A DNA stretch of 64,000 nucleotides from Halichondria panicea (Eukaryota > Porifera > Demospongiae > Suberitida > Halichondriidae): assembly GCF_963675165.1 (NCBI RefSeq), contig NC_087392.1, forward strand, positions 1,565,001-1,629,000, given 5' to 3'. This document shows positions 1 to 13,400 of this stretch, one piece after another; within the stretch, counting starts at the first letter, position 1, and every line of letters starts with the position of its first letter. Position numbers and translations under genes: made by a program. The notes beneath the pieces are model-generated. The model was not told where the DNA came from. It ran no database searches and was given only the letters and a program-made list of their open reading frames with translations.

Positions 1-3000
1 CGAGGAAGATAGGTGACACCTCCCCCTTGTCTGTGCGGGTCATGGGACTCTGACGGAAGCACCCATGCTCTGCAGTGAGGGCAAACACACGAGTGATCTG
101 GACACGCAGTTGATCTCTCTGCTTCTTCTTCTTGACATTTTTCTGCAAGGGAGGGGAAAATTCTCGCATGATCCAGAGCTGCTTCCAAGCAACTATTATA
201 CAGTAAGTATGCTATTATATCAATGACCACACTTACCGATTCTCCTAAAGCCTCGTGAATGTGTGGGTTCAACTCCTCAACCAAATCACTGCATTGTAAT
301 CAAATTAACATTATAATTATGTATAAAATGCATGCACAACACATAATGTGTGTCACAAGACTCTAGCATACACAGGCTAGAAATATGGAGTACAAAATAG
401 ATCTGCTGATCACATGACAGTCATGTGCTCACCCGAAGGCATTGGGATGGATGAGTCCTAGAGCAGTAATGGCCACTTCTCTGATCTCTCCCTCTGATCG
501 CACTAGGGGAACAACTTTGTGGAACAGGTTGCGAGCGTTGAGTGAGTGAGAGACACGACTGCCCATCCCCTCCAACACAGTACTGCAATGACAGATACAT
601 GTAATAAGCACAATGAGAACAAAATATAGACTCTGAAAACAGACTAAGTTCCATTTGCCTACTGTAATAATTACATACCGGCTTTCAGGTGTGTATGGGA
701 TATGTTCACTAGAGTATATGGAGCTTTTCAATTGATACTCAAGGTACAAGTACAAGTACAGTTGTATGCTCTACCAAGGACTGTGTACGTACTTATCCCC
801 TGAGGTTGACATGAGGGATGCCTGGAGGCTGGTGGAGGGCGGGGCAGTACACGACACAAACATGAGGTAGTTCCGCCAGAGAAACATCTCAGTGGAGCTG
901 ATAACTGGACGACGCCCCTTTATGGAGGGAGGGCGCTCCCCTTTCTCAGGAGCAACTCCACTGCAAGGGTATAAACCAATCACACACGATTCGAATACAA
1001 TTCACAACTTTAGATTAAAGCTCAAAGTTTAATATGTTTGTGGGTACAATTAGGATACACACACCATAGTGCTTACATGTACTAATTAGCTAATGAAGGT
1101 GTCAGCAGCAACTCACCCTGGGTCCAGTACAGCGTAAGCTTTGCCCATCCTCTGGAACATGTAGGGCCAGGCAATATGCACAGAAGCGGGGCACACCTCA
1201 GGAAGTAGGTGTGGCTCTAGGAGTCCAGCGAGACATTGTACCCATGCGTCCCTAAGACTGTCTCTACTACCACCCTGCTCTAGGAAACAAGACGAGCGAT
1301 CGGCCATCCACGACAAGTTGAGGCTTTGGTGGGATTGCCGGAGCTCCGTCTGAAATGATATGGACATACATGTACTGACACACATGATTATATACATAGA
1401 GACTGAACTTACCCTCTCCTTCTGTGTAATGGTCGCCAGGTAACGCTTTATGATAGTGGGAGTGGCTTTTTCAATCACATCCATGACTGTGGCACGTTCA
1501 GTCTGCAGGAGCATACAGTATATGCAGTATACATGTACGTCATGTACATAGGCGGTACGGTATGTAAGTATACTTGCAACAATGGCAGTGGTAATACTCT
1601 CCCTACCTGAACTTTGAGAGTCTCGTGTAGTACTCTGGTTTCCTTGAGCAGTGCCAGACTGAGTCGCCTAGTGACAGAGCGATAGCTGCACAGGGTCACG
1701 AGGGCACACCCCTCCACCCACGGCACACAGTAGTACTCCCCACCCCCACTAGCCCCGCCCTCCCCAGCACTGGTGGTGGTGGCGGGAGGGGTGGTAGTGT
1801 TGTCAGTCTGGAGGGAGAGGTGAAGAAATTAACTCACTGAGTGGCCGAGTTATATACAACAATGCACAGATGTTGGATCGTCACAGTTAATGGATTTGGA
1901 ATTGAATTTGGGGGGGGGGGGGGGGTAAATTTATAAGGCTCACCGGAGACTCAGTGGTGATGAGTGTCTTCCAGTGGGTGATCATCTGAATGAGCATCTT
2001 GAGGGCGGAGTCAAGAACAAGAGGACAGCTATCGGGGATATCACGTAGGATGAATCGTGAGAATATACGAGTTATATCGTGACGCCAGGCGGGGAAGTTG
2101 GTGATGATACTCTGTAGCGAGGAGAAGGTGGTTCGAACAAGTTCATGGTCAATGTGGATTGTGAATCTTGAGAGTAGGTCGATGAGGTCATCCCTGGACA
2201 TCCCCTCAGGCATGATCCTGGGGATGGCAGCCACACACGTCTTGAGCAGGTCTAGCTTGGGCTTCACAGGGCTACAGGTGGTGTGTTGCATGTAGGGTTA
2301 GGAGGAGTGCATGAAGTGCAGTTATTAGTACAGTGTACATGCAGTTATGGGCTATACAATCATGTTTATGCATGAATACACAAGAAAATAATGCGAGAGC
2401 TGTACATAATAGTACGTACAGTGTATATATATATATGGAGCTATGGAGCCTAGTACAGTGTGGATTAGACACAGCTGGTGTATAGGCATGGCGACTCACC
2501 CGAGGACCTCCTCCTCTGAGCGACCAGTGACAGCCAGGTTGGTAGCCAGGAATGACTTGCCTACACTGTGATCCAACGCTCGCAAGATGCAATCAAGAGC
2601 TCGCCGAACTCTGGGATATGAAAAGAACAGTATCATAATGAACATCTTCAAAACTCATCTAATTCAATATGCTATCTTTACATATGCACTTTGTGTGTCA
2701 ACAGTGAGTACTACCAGGAGCTTCATGTACTCTGGTAGTAGCTTCATGTACTCATACTACATGTACTCTGGTATATATACTACATGTACACATCCTTTCT
2801 GCACATGCATGTCTAGACAATGTACTGTCAGAACACCACGCTTACTGAGGGTATGTCTTTGCAATGCCAATCTTCTTGGCTGTGTGGTCGGTGATGGTGG
2901 TAGATAGGTACTTGGTCTTGACACGAGTGGGACCCCCAGAGGGGGGTGGGCCAGCATTGAGGGGGAGGGGGGGCTCACCCTCCTTCTTTTCTAGACCATC

Positions 3001-5105
3001 AGTGATCACAAGGAATGCTCGCAGACCAATCACCATTCGCTGCAAGGAATGGAAATACAGAAACTAATTAAAAATGCCTCAGATAAGATAGTTTTTCTCC
3101 CATACAGGTTCTTTTGACAACAGAGCTGATAACTCCATTAGGTAGAGTGGTGGTATACATGTAGCTATAGACACTTAAGCATTGCTTGGCAAATATTAAT
3201 GGTTGCCAAACACACCTGCACTTGAGCTGGCAGACTAATAGCTAGCACCTGTTATAGTCTCACTACATGTACACATTACAACAAGCTGTACCTATAGCTA
3301 CGTACATAGCTAGGCCTATATATATAGTTCTCACTTCTGGGTTGATGGTGGATCTTGTCCGACCCATGTTGAGCAGGTCTAGAATCTCACCCATGGCGTA
3401 ATCCAGTCTCTCCTACACATGTATGCAGATGGTGACTACTATGCACGTGTAATCATTATGGTATGGTTACCTTGGCAATGAATTGAATGAGCTTGACAAA
3501 GATGTTGAGAGGTGTGTCTTTAGGTTGCACTCCCCTCTGGCCTCGGGGAAACAGAACGTCTGCGATGTAAGTTAGCCGCCTATGTGGTAGCGTGTGTGTG
3601 TGTGTGGGGGGGGAGAGGTGATTGTGTATGAGTGGGCGGAGGTGTGTGCTTACTTCTGTTGGGTGACGTTGTTCTCCCCCTTGAAGCGAACCATGTACAC
3701 CCTGCATAGGGACATACAGTATACATTACATACGATAGGTACTTAGTGCAGTAATGATCCTTACCAAACAAGCCGATTCAATGACTCTAAAGCTGTCCTC
3801 TGCAATTTATTATCTGCTTTCTACAGTGAAAACAAAAAAGGTGGAAAAATCGGTTTACAATAAGGAAATACATCAATAAGCTACATTTGTACAACGAAAT
3901 CTCAATACGCTTGAAATGAGTAGTCCAAACCGCTACATGTACTGGCTGACTGCTGCATGTACATGTAAGTACTCACCCGGATGTTGGGGACTACCACTTG
4001 AGAGAGAAAAGTGTACCAGTGGTTGAGGAAGAAATGCTGCTCGCTGATGGCCAGGAGGACCGTTACCAGGGGAATGTATGCCTGCAGTGTAGGGGGGGGG
4101 AACAAATTGTTTACACTCTAGATCAGATACACGTACACATGCAGCTACTGTACACATGTGTGGGTGCTAGAAATATTTTCAGCATGTATATACCAGCCTG
4201 TACAATGTACGTAGAGTACTGTTCCATTCGGAATTTACTATATGAATAAATTCCTTACTGTCACAACATTGTCAACAGAGCATGTCACAGCCAGCTACCT
4301 AAAGCACTTCTGTTAATTCCAATACAGACACAGTTATCTTATGGACCTTATGGACCACCCCACCTCCCATACTGACTCACAGCGCTATGTCGCACTTTCT
4401 TGGCTTGCTCGAAGCAGTGGTTGAAGAGCATGCTTACAAACTTCTTGATGACAGGAAGAGAGGTCTCAAATTTGATGACAGCTGCTACTGGGAGGAGTAT
4501 CTCCACCAGGAGAGCACTCATGGCATGCTTGATCTTATCTCTGCTCTCCAGGAAGTAAACAGCACACTCCTATATACAGGAAGGGCAATATTTAAAGAAC
4601 ACAGAAACTAAGTATTCAGCTTGTACTCAGCTTGTACTTGGTGGAGGAATAGTTATGCAAATACTTCTTTACTTCTTTTGTTTCTAGAGAGCTGCTTCAT
4701 TGTCATAATGGGCACATACACCTGCCTCTCTCTTTACCCTAGCTCTATTCTAAACCCACACGCACACACAAGTAGCTGATAGCTGTGTATACCACACACA
4801 CACACAGGTCACCACATGTATGCCTCCCCCCCATACACACAAACCACACTCCAAACCAACCCACCTGTAGGAAGCTGAACCATTGTTCTAGATGGTCCAC
4901 AGGGAACATCTTAACTCTTATGAAACTCATTCCCTCGATAATGCTGATGATTGCAGTTGGGCTGTTCTGGGGGTCTTTGATTTCCACAAAAAACTTCTTT
5001 CTCACGGAATGGAATCGGGACTGGGAGAGAACTCCGATCACCTCAGCGTAGAGGTCTGCAATTTTCTTCATGTTGTGGATATTGGGGTTGGTGAAGTTGG
5101 TACGG

Positions 5106-5140
<35 letters not shown>

Positions 5141-5630
5141 GCATCGAAGTGTGAACCTATCACAATCAACAAACAACAAACAATCACACACTAATAACAC
5201 TATGCGTGTTATTTATGAATGTAACAATAACACGCAGTTTAGTTTCAAACTACGTACATTTACTTTAAATATCAAACATTATCTGTCTAATACAAAAACA
5301 TCACCGATAAACTATACCACAAGGCAAAATAGAAAACATTCTTTTCTTTGTACAGTACCACATAATTATAACAACTGCTTTGTGTTAACAGTAGTCTCCA
5401 TGGACTCACTCACCTTTCCTTCAGGGCCTCTTGCAGCTTGAAGTGTTTGAAGGCATAGTCCTCGATAGTGTGGATGAATGACTCTGGCACAGGGTGGACT
5501 GTCAGCTTGCTCAGTACTTCTATCAGGACCATGCAGAAAATGAAATCAATGGCCAGTTCCTGTCTTTCAACAAGGTAGCCCTTATCTCGGCTGTTAGGAG
5601 GGTAGGCGGAGTCCAGAGTGTCTCTGTGTG

Positions 5631-5665
<35 letters not shown>

Positions 5666-6644
5666 AGAGGGGGGGGGGGGTGAAGAGAATGCATGAGTTG
5701 ATATGATGCTGTGGTTTAAGAGAGTCCTGTTAAGTTTGAGGGAGACAGAGGGAGTCAGTGGATGTGGGGGTGTTGTTACAGCAGAGTTGACCAAACGCAT
5801 TGCATTGGGTTTCATGTGGTATATTGGACATTCATCCCACACATATATTTTAGGCTATAGCTAGTAAACAACTATTAAATAAATATTACTGAGCATGCAC
5901 ACCACAATACACAGAGAAACTGTGTACTTGGTACAACATTCCTCGTTAATTAGACTCCAAATTGACAACTTTTGGCACTAGAATTTATTAGTTACAATAT
6001 TTCCTTAGAGTGTGTGCTGTACGTGAATATCGTTTATCTTACCCTGAGGACACCGATGTGTTGCTACGGCATTGTTGGATCTACAAGAAAATGATAAACA
6101 ATTGACAGATAAACTGAAAGAGATAACCGTACGGTACCTGCATGTCTCTCCATTTAAAGATGGACGTCAAGATTGACCTCAGGCAGAAATGGGCAACTTC
6201 ATTGAGCGCATTCAGCAGCTGTATATATACAGATATTGCAAACCATAATAAGTTGTAAGAGAGGAATGATTTTAAGAACGTACCTGGTCAAAGTGAGGGT
6301 CTTCACCTTTCTGTAGCGCCTTCCCAAGCGGGAAATCCTATGGAAACATCGTTATAAATATTTAATACATAATACTTGAACTAGACGTCTAGTAGTTCAT
6401 GTGCATTTGAATCTACAACGTACGTCTCCATGAGTATCTTACATATATAATACCCAGTGGTGAATTTGGTGACGTATTTGGGATCTAGGTACGTTGTACT
6501 CACAAATGGCTGAGTAGAAATATTCTGAAGTTTCCTCTCACTGAGTGCTACGAATTCAGCAAATAGCTTCTTGAGAACAAACTCTCCAGCAGACATGGAG
6601 CTCTCTCTTTCAACAACCGGGCTGGGCCCCTCTACACTTGCCAT
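1..6644 (-). CDS. FRY: Furry homologue (FRY/FRYL), N-terminal portion, partial at 3' end
   Basis: Furry proteins are very large HEAT/armadillo-like scaffolds that bind and activate NDR/LATS (Tricornered) kinases in cell polarity and division. About 22 exons read leftwards from ATG 6644; the 3' end is outside the window. Exon 1 (6504-6644) has [19 protein letters not shown]; later exons have [18 protein letters not shown] (5415-5590), [14 protein letters not shown] (4865-5105), [18 protein letters not shown] (3977-4083), [15 protein letters not shown] (3470-3578), [14 protein letters not shown] (2848-3041), [18 protein letters not shown] (1944-2273) and FLWRNYLMF (793-961). All are collinear with the human furry N-terminal domain. 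Several introns hold CA/TG microsatellites. The cyclin gene starts head-to-head about 310 bp away. FRY versus FRYL cannot be decided, since the split is a vertebrate one. Some exon edges are approximate. Confidence 0.95.
5107..5139. repeat. (TG)n microsatellite forming a 3' splice site
   Basis: A run of about 16 TG units (CA on the coding strand) lies directly against the furry exon that starts at 5105 on the minus strand. The last CA of the array plus G makes the acceptor CAG. A second tract at about 5630-5662 lies some 30 nt before the next furry exon upstream (5415-5590). Confidence 0.9.
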
Positions 6645-6957
6645 GTTCTCGTGTTAATGCTATGTTGTTTAATTACTATTTTGCTTTGCTGTTTTTGCAA
6701 GTGGGTGGAGCTCTATGGTGATCGATCAAAGAGGACATCCTGTATAAGTGGGCGTAGTCTAGACCACTAGATCAAAAGAAGAGTTGCAGAAAAGCTGTTA
6801 AAAATCTTTGAGCCATATTAAATAGCTTGTAAAAGCTGTGCACTGCGACAGTTGCTGCATAAGAATTGGAGTAAGAACATCGAGGACATGGCGTGGTGTT
6901 AGAAGCTAGCAAGATCACCTCAAAGACTCCCCTTGAAGACAGAAGACCCGATCGCCC
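6645..6957. promoter_or_regulatory. Divergent promoter region between furry and cyclin G/I
   Basis: Only about 313 bp separate the furry start codon (6644, minus) from the first in-frame cyclin ATG (6958, plus). Both 5' UTRs and a shared promoter must fit here. I see no TATA box that I would defend. This is an inference from position. Confidence 0.5.
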
Positions 6958-9899
6958 ATGGCACCAGGACACGGCCTAGTAGTAGCAACCCAGCAGACTA
7001 ACGGAACGACATATAATCCAGGACTCCTCTCTCTGAGCTCACCTCTGCAAAAATCTCAGGTAGGCTACAAATGAAAGAACTAGTTATAATCTAGCCCTAG
7101 TTAGCTAGCTGGCTTATCAATTTGTGCCTAGTGAATCAGTGTGTCCTTTGATGTACGTACGTGTACTATTTTCTCCTTCAGGTTGATCAGCTGACGATGT
7201 CAACAGTGTTGGAGACACGGCTGCATGCAGCGTTGGCAACAGAGCAACACGCACCTCCTCCTACACAGATCTACTATCAGGAGGTATGTGAGTGTGTGTT
7301 GTTGTTGTGCGAAGATTTTTACTTCACGATATTAAAACATACAACCTCATAATGTAGCTTATGTTTGGATAACATCTACTGTTTCCCAGCTGCATAAAAC
7401 ACTGAAGCATTTCCAAAATTAAAGTTTTATTTGCTAGGGTAATTCCTAGGTAATTCTGTGAGAAGAAATTCCTTGATTGCATACGTGGTGATAGAGTGGT
7501 TAGCCTAACTACTGTTTGTGGGCATAAAGTTTCATTTCTTTAATATTATAAGTTGTTTGTTGTTTCTACTATCGCATATGTCCTATACATAATGCTTGCT
7601 AAGTGATCCGTTTCTGCTCTGGGTATTCGCAACACATTCCTACAAGTAGTTTGCTGTTGTTAGTTTGCGATGATAAAGGAAATCAAGGGTGCAAAGGAGT
7701 GCGCTATTATCTAAACAATCTCCACACTGTAGTATTCCCATAGTCCCACTACATGACTGTACCTACTTATGATGAAGTAGTGTATAGACTTTAGACTACT
7801 CTGAGTCACAGGTCAGCTGTTTTCTTTGTTCCCCCTCACTGAGAAGCTGTATATAGATGAGAAGCTGTAGATTTTTGCTGATCTGGTCAGGTATAGTGGT
7901 TGCATGGCTGGTGAGCTGATTGCATCAGAACATTGTTACCTTATTCTAAAACCACCCCAATGATTATTATCGCATGTCCACCCCTCACATTAATTTCACA
8001 CACCCATCACAACAACAGGAGAGTGACTCGGAATTTGTGAACTCGTACGACAGAGATGAGATGGTGAGATGGCTGTGTCTACTGACACACGACCTCCATT
8101 ACCGACTAGAGGTATTCTTCAGAGCTACCAATCTCTTGGATACTTTCCTCTCTCTGGTCAAGGTGAGCGTCTGATGTGGTTACTGATTGCTTTTATGTGG
8201 CTTTAGTTGTGATGGTTCTAAGGCTGCATGTTTCAGCATGGTGTTTCAGCATGCATGTTTCAACATGTTTCAGCGTGATGAGTGCATGTTTCAGCATGAT
8301 GAGTGCACTGATTGGTGTCCTTAATGTGTTCACCAGGTGTTATCTTAAGCTAGAGTGTTGTAGGTATTGAAAGTGGACATAATATGCATTAGTTAGCAGA
8401 CATTGACGCCACATTGTGATGTTTAATGGTACATTGATGCTTAATGGTACATTGAGGCATGTACAGTATTTCCAGAATTATGTCAGAACGCCCGTCGTGT
8501 AAACTATCATTTCTACCCCCACACGCACTCATGCAGGTTAGGCCCAAGTATTTGCAATGTGTGACTGCAACATGCTTCTATATTGGAGCTAAGCTGGAGG
8601 AAAAAGCTGAGGTCAGCTGGCATTGTGTGTGTATTATCAGCTGTTTTCATGTTCAAACTTGTAGTATCGTAAACACTTTATTGTAGCCTTTATTGTGATT
8701 CGAAAGCTAATAGTATCTGTGCTATTGAAACGAGACAGTTGTTATGTGATCCTGTAATGGTGCTGTTTCACAACAATGCCTCAAAGAAACGCTCACAATA
8801 CATCTCTTGTCTGCATGTTTTCACAGTGTACCTATGTGTGCATTCCGTATGTCATGTTTGAAAGTTTTTCTTTTCCAGGCTCTCCAGTCGCTGTTGGAGG
8901 TGTTAGTACAAGGCTATGGCTGTGAGTTCTCTCAGAGGGACATTCAGAGAATGGAGCTGATTGTCATGCAGAAACTCGACTTCAAACTGACTAACTACAC
9001 TCCTCATGACTTCCTCAAAATGGTGGGTTTACAACTGCACACACACATTTCCTGTGGTAAATTAAGAGACAAAAATACATCCCCAAGTTAACTTTGTTAG
9101 CTGTTTTTGGGTGGCTTTTGTCTAATAAGCATATTTATGACATCTCTTTTTGGCCATTATGACAATGTACACAACTTCAAACGTATCTATTAATACCATG
9201 TCCCCCCTCTACAGTTTCACTTGGTGGGTGTGACAGAGGGCTCCCTCTCACTGCCCGGCTGCCTCTCCCCCGAACAGCACCTCTGTCATACCTCCCTCTG
9301 TCTTGAGGCCATTGTCACTAACCACACTCTCATGAAGTTCAGGGTACGTGCATGAGCTCTTTGTTTAATTGTGTGCCTCCTTTATTAGGATTGAATATTT
9401 CATGTGACGTAGTACATTACCTTTAATTCTACATTGTACATCATGCATGGGTATGCAGATCAAGTTGCCAACTAATAGTTTATTTTCCAAGAACCCACGA
9501 TCCCCCTTAATTTATATTAATCTTTGAACTCCTTAAGGGTATCATAGTTTCTCCCCCGTACAGCCCTCTCTGTTAGCCCTAGCCGTCCTCGGCTGTGACC
9601 TCAAGCTCCTCGGCTGTGATTGGCTAACAGCTGTTGTCACGCTTCAGTCCCTCTCCAAGATCCAAGGCCGTGAGCTCTCTGTCTGTTATGAGTCTGTCCT
9701 GTCCGAGTACTCGTCGGTGGCTCTCCAATACCCCCTCCTAGTGACCCCCTACAGTGCCCCTGTGGTCGAACCCCCCAGGGAGGGAACACAAGAGACGTCA
9801 TCGTTCAATCTCTGTACTCGAACCGATCTCGAAGATTTGCCACCTGCCAGTGTGGGCAAGCACCTCGTTCCCAAGAAGACGCTGATTGCTGCTCAGTGA
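6958..9899 (+). CDS. Cyclin G/I-family protein
   Basis: Seven exons (6958-7059, 7182-7283, 8019-8162, 8537-8611, 8879-9022, 9215-9343, 9564-9899) join in frame to 343 aa. ATG 6958 is chosen because the frame runs open through the first splice; a second ATG at 7198 would give a shorter form. The cyclin-box core is clear: RDEMVRWLCLLTHDLHY, FFRATNLLDTFLSLVKVRPK, YLQCVTATCFYIGAKLEE, RDIQRMELIVMQKLDFKL and TPHDFLKMFHLVGV. Order and spacing match vertebrate CCNI/CCNG1/CCNG2, including the second fold beginning PSLLALAVL. These are atypical cyclins linked to growth arrest and p53 or CDK5 signalling; the role here is unknown. Introns 1-3 (up to 735 nt) show nothing else coding. Confidence 0.85.
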
Positions 9900-10453
9900 T
9901 GTGTGACCTCTCACAATTTGTTTGCTTCTACTCGAGTTTTAGATACATGTATACCTGTAGTGCACATCATGTGCTCTTGTTGACTGTTTCCATAGTATCA
10001 CTTGTATTACTATAGCTATATCACATGTAACCTATGCATGCCTAATCACAGAGCATACAATTCTCGTCCCAACGACCCAATAAACTCCCTCAAAATCATA
10101 TACCATTGATTGTGTGCATTTACCGTTCATTTTGTGTGTGGATGTATAATTATGTCAGCACATGTAACAGGTGTCTGTATTTATGTCAGGTATAAATCCG
10201 TTATTTTTATACTCGTATTTGCTTTGGTAGTTTACTAAACGTTTATTTTTAACCCCACGTTACGTACATGTACATCTCACCTAGTGTGCACATGCAGTTT
10301 GTGTTCATTTCTGATCAGATCAAATTAATAATTATAAATTATTATGCTCAACAGAATTGATGATGAAAATGATTGATTTGAACACAACATGTGAATATAA
10401 TATGATATGATAGGATGGATGGTGCATTAAAAATGAAAAACAAATGTTCAAAT
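9900..10453. other. Convergent 3' ends of cyclin G/I and BRCA2
   Basis: This 554-bp gap between two stop codons contains the 3' UTRs. A polyadenylation hexamer AATAAA lies at 10079-10084 for the cyclin. A reverse-strand hexamer (TTTATT on plus) at 10242-10247 suits BRCA2. No coding potential is visible. Confidence 0.6.
10079..10084 (+). terminator. Polyadenylation signal of cyclin G/I
   Basis: Canonical AATAAA, 180 nt after the cyclin stop codon. It is followed by T- and GT-rich sequence at about 10100-10140, as expected downstream of a cleavage site. Confidence 0.6.
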
Positions 10454-13400
10454 TCAAAAGTCCAATGGTATTTGGAGAGTTTTCAAATAGTCTGTCATGT
10501 CTTCCTGCACAGGAATAAGAATGGGACATAATAAAATTATAGGGAATGTAGAGGCTCTTTACATTTATACATGTACATGTAGGCTAAGCTTTTACCTTGA
10601 ACAGGCAATACAGAGCAACATAGACAAGGGAATGTTTGAGGATTGCTTCACTCACTGGTAAGGCTGCTCTCAGTTGGTCCATTGCCGTGCAGAGGTGTTG
10701 GTCAGTGGGGCGGTGGGAGAACACGGTCATGTCCCTCACTGTTACTGTGGGAACGTTGTGGGTGTGGTCCAGCCCTCGGTAGGTCAAGTTGGTCACTGCT
10801 AGGAGTGCTCCGGGCTGAATGACATCTTGGAGGAAGTGGGCCTGAGTGGTGTGGGTGGGTGGAAGCATGTGTACGTGGGAGGGAGTGTACATTCTTTGAA
10901 TTCGTAGCTGGTATACCTACAGTTACTTAGCTAGCTAGTGAGTCGGACAACCATACAACAATGTACTTACCTCTAAACCATCCCAAATTTTAACGAGCAA
11001 CAACCTCCTCTCACTGTCGGCAAGAAACACACTGTCCAGTTGTTGTTTAGCACCCTCCTCCAAGCCATGTGACATCACATGACCAGAGGTAATACAAGCA
11101 ACGACACCCACAATGTCCAGCTCTCCATGTGGTAGTTGGCAATCGCTGCCCTCCTTGTGAAGGTATGAGATAGAACAACACCTTCGTGGGGTGTACAAAG
11201 CCAGTGCCTGAGGGCTCGCAGAGGGCAAAGGTCGATAGACAGTGGACCTTGTGGCAGTGAGTTGGAGATGGTGGAATTTTGATCTACAAATAACAAATAA
11301 AATTGTTGACAGGCACAAACAGAGAGCAGAACAAGACAGTACAGTAGCAGTGCTATGGGTAAAGGAAAATGTGCATATTACATGTACATGTCACTGCCAG
11401 GGAACAGTGAAGTCAACAACGTACCTTAGTGCGAGTGTATTGAGGTTGGTGATTCTGACGGCACTCCCCTCTTTGAGAACACCATACAGACTCTCATCAG
11501 GTCTCCACACTGATAACACGCAATCCACCCTCTCATACCCCCCACACGGCACCACCCTGAGACAAAATCTTAGTCAAAAATTATCTAGCAAATTATAGAA
11601 AAAGCTGAAAGTTTACTAACTAGTCCTGTAGTTACAGATTTAACGCTACACATTTAGATCTCCTTACGAGCTACAAAATGCAACTAAAATTAGTTCGTAG
11701 GACTTAAGTTATAGGCAGTCAAAGAATTCTACATCACACCCACCTAACTTTCAAGAGGGGCGTGACCGAGCGTTGCTGTGGCAACTGTTCCTCGGCCTCT
11801 TGTATGGCTTGTCTGATCCTCTCCTGGAGCTGGCCCTGTCGTCTCTCCACTAGACTCTGATGGTAGCTTTCCAACAAGGTTCGCTGAGTGGTGCTCAGCA
11901 GTTCCTACACAAGCACATGACTGACTGTAATACAAGTACATCACATGTAGCATTATGACGACTGTTATACAAGTTCATGTATATAGCGTGCACACAAGTA
12001 TCTTTAAGGTTCACAGAATGCGTAATACACAGCTATAGGCTACATGTATATAAGTGGTTTTGTCATCAGAATGATGGCTTACTTGAAAGGCCGCTGGGTC
12101 AGGAGCATTAGTGAGTGCAGTGTGAATCTCCTCTCCATCTTGCAGCTGCTTTATCTGTAGAGTGTTGAGTCGCCGTGACCTCCGACGACCACCACTCCCT
12201 GTGTCTGTGAACATTAATACACATTATACAGTAATAATACTAGACTGATACGTTTGTACGGTGCTGTATCAACAATGTAGAGAAAACAAAAACAGCAACT
12301 TTTAGTTAGCAGCATACGTACATGTAGCTACAAGGCAATGAAGGCATGTAACTATAAGTATTATACTTTCTTTAGCAATTAATCCACCATTTTAATATAA
12401 TTATGTCCATACACTCGCCTTCCTTGGATATTTCAATTTCAAACTTTGTTTGCACTCGAGAGCAGATCTCTTCAATCCTTCTCTGTCTCTTCTTTTCAAA
12501 ACTACCAGCCATTTTCCTCTCCTGTCTCTCGCTTCTGAACACACCCTTGGCTCCCTCTCTCTTCTCAAAGAACAACAGTGGGTAGACCCTGCTGATCACC
12601 ACTTCTGTACATCCCACTAACCCTCCGTCGGGGTACACAGCTGAGAGGGGGATGGGGTACGAATGGGGCGTGGCCTGATATCCCAGTTTAGCGTACCAAC
12701 GGGCACGACGAGTCGAGTTGGTGGAGATCTTGAGAGAACATGATTGCGGCACTTCGAGGGGGTGGCAGGGAGAATTGAGGCCAGTCAGTTCAGCTCCAAA
12801 TATGAGTAGTTTTGTACCTATCGAAATTTTGCGATTCTTAATCATGTGCTTCAGTGGGCGATCGATAATGCAGGGCAACGTATACCAACCATCAGTTAGA
12901 TCAATACAAGAATGGCCATGCTTAGTCTCTCCATTTCCATTCCCATGTCCATTGTCGGCTAGTGACTGCTCAATCCCCTCGTGGTTGATACTTGCAATAC
13001 AAAGAACCATTCTCCGAGAAGCCAGATCATCGTGCTCACAGATCTTGCGAAGAGCACACCTCTCAGCCTGATCAATCTCTCGATCATACCGATACTTGAG
13101 TTGCAACAACAACCAGTCAGGAGTCAAGCACCACCCAGCAAACAGACGGGGATAGGATACTTCCATTGCTGCCAACTTCCACACAAGCTGTTTATAGTGA
13201 CAGGAGAACCATTCGAAGCTTATTAGACACTCGTCCACACCAGGCGATCGCCGAAAACCGTCCCAGAATTCGTTCAATCCGACCACTCCTCGATTCAAAG
13301 CCAGTTGCACTCCATCTCCCACACATACAGTGGATCCACGTAACACAGAGTTGCTGAAGAATCGATTGCCTTGGAATTGATACTGAAGTGCACTTGCGAA

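Noticed and set aside
1905-1925. Poly-G runs (also 14488-14500, 48243-48256, 53971-53987) as G-quadruplex regulatory sites
   Set aside because: They are intronic homopolymer runs; at 53971-53987 the C strand can act as a polypyrimidine tract, but no further structure is evident.
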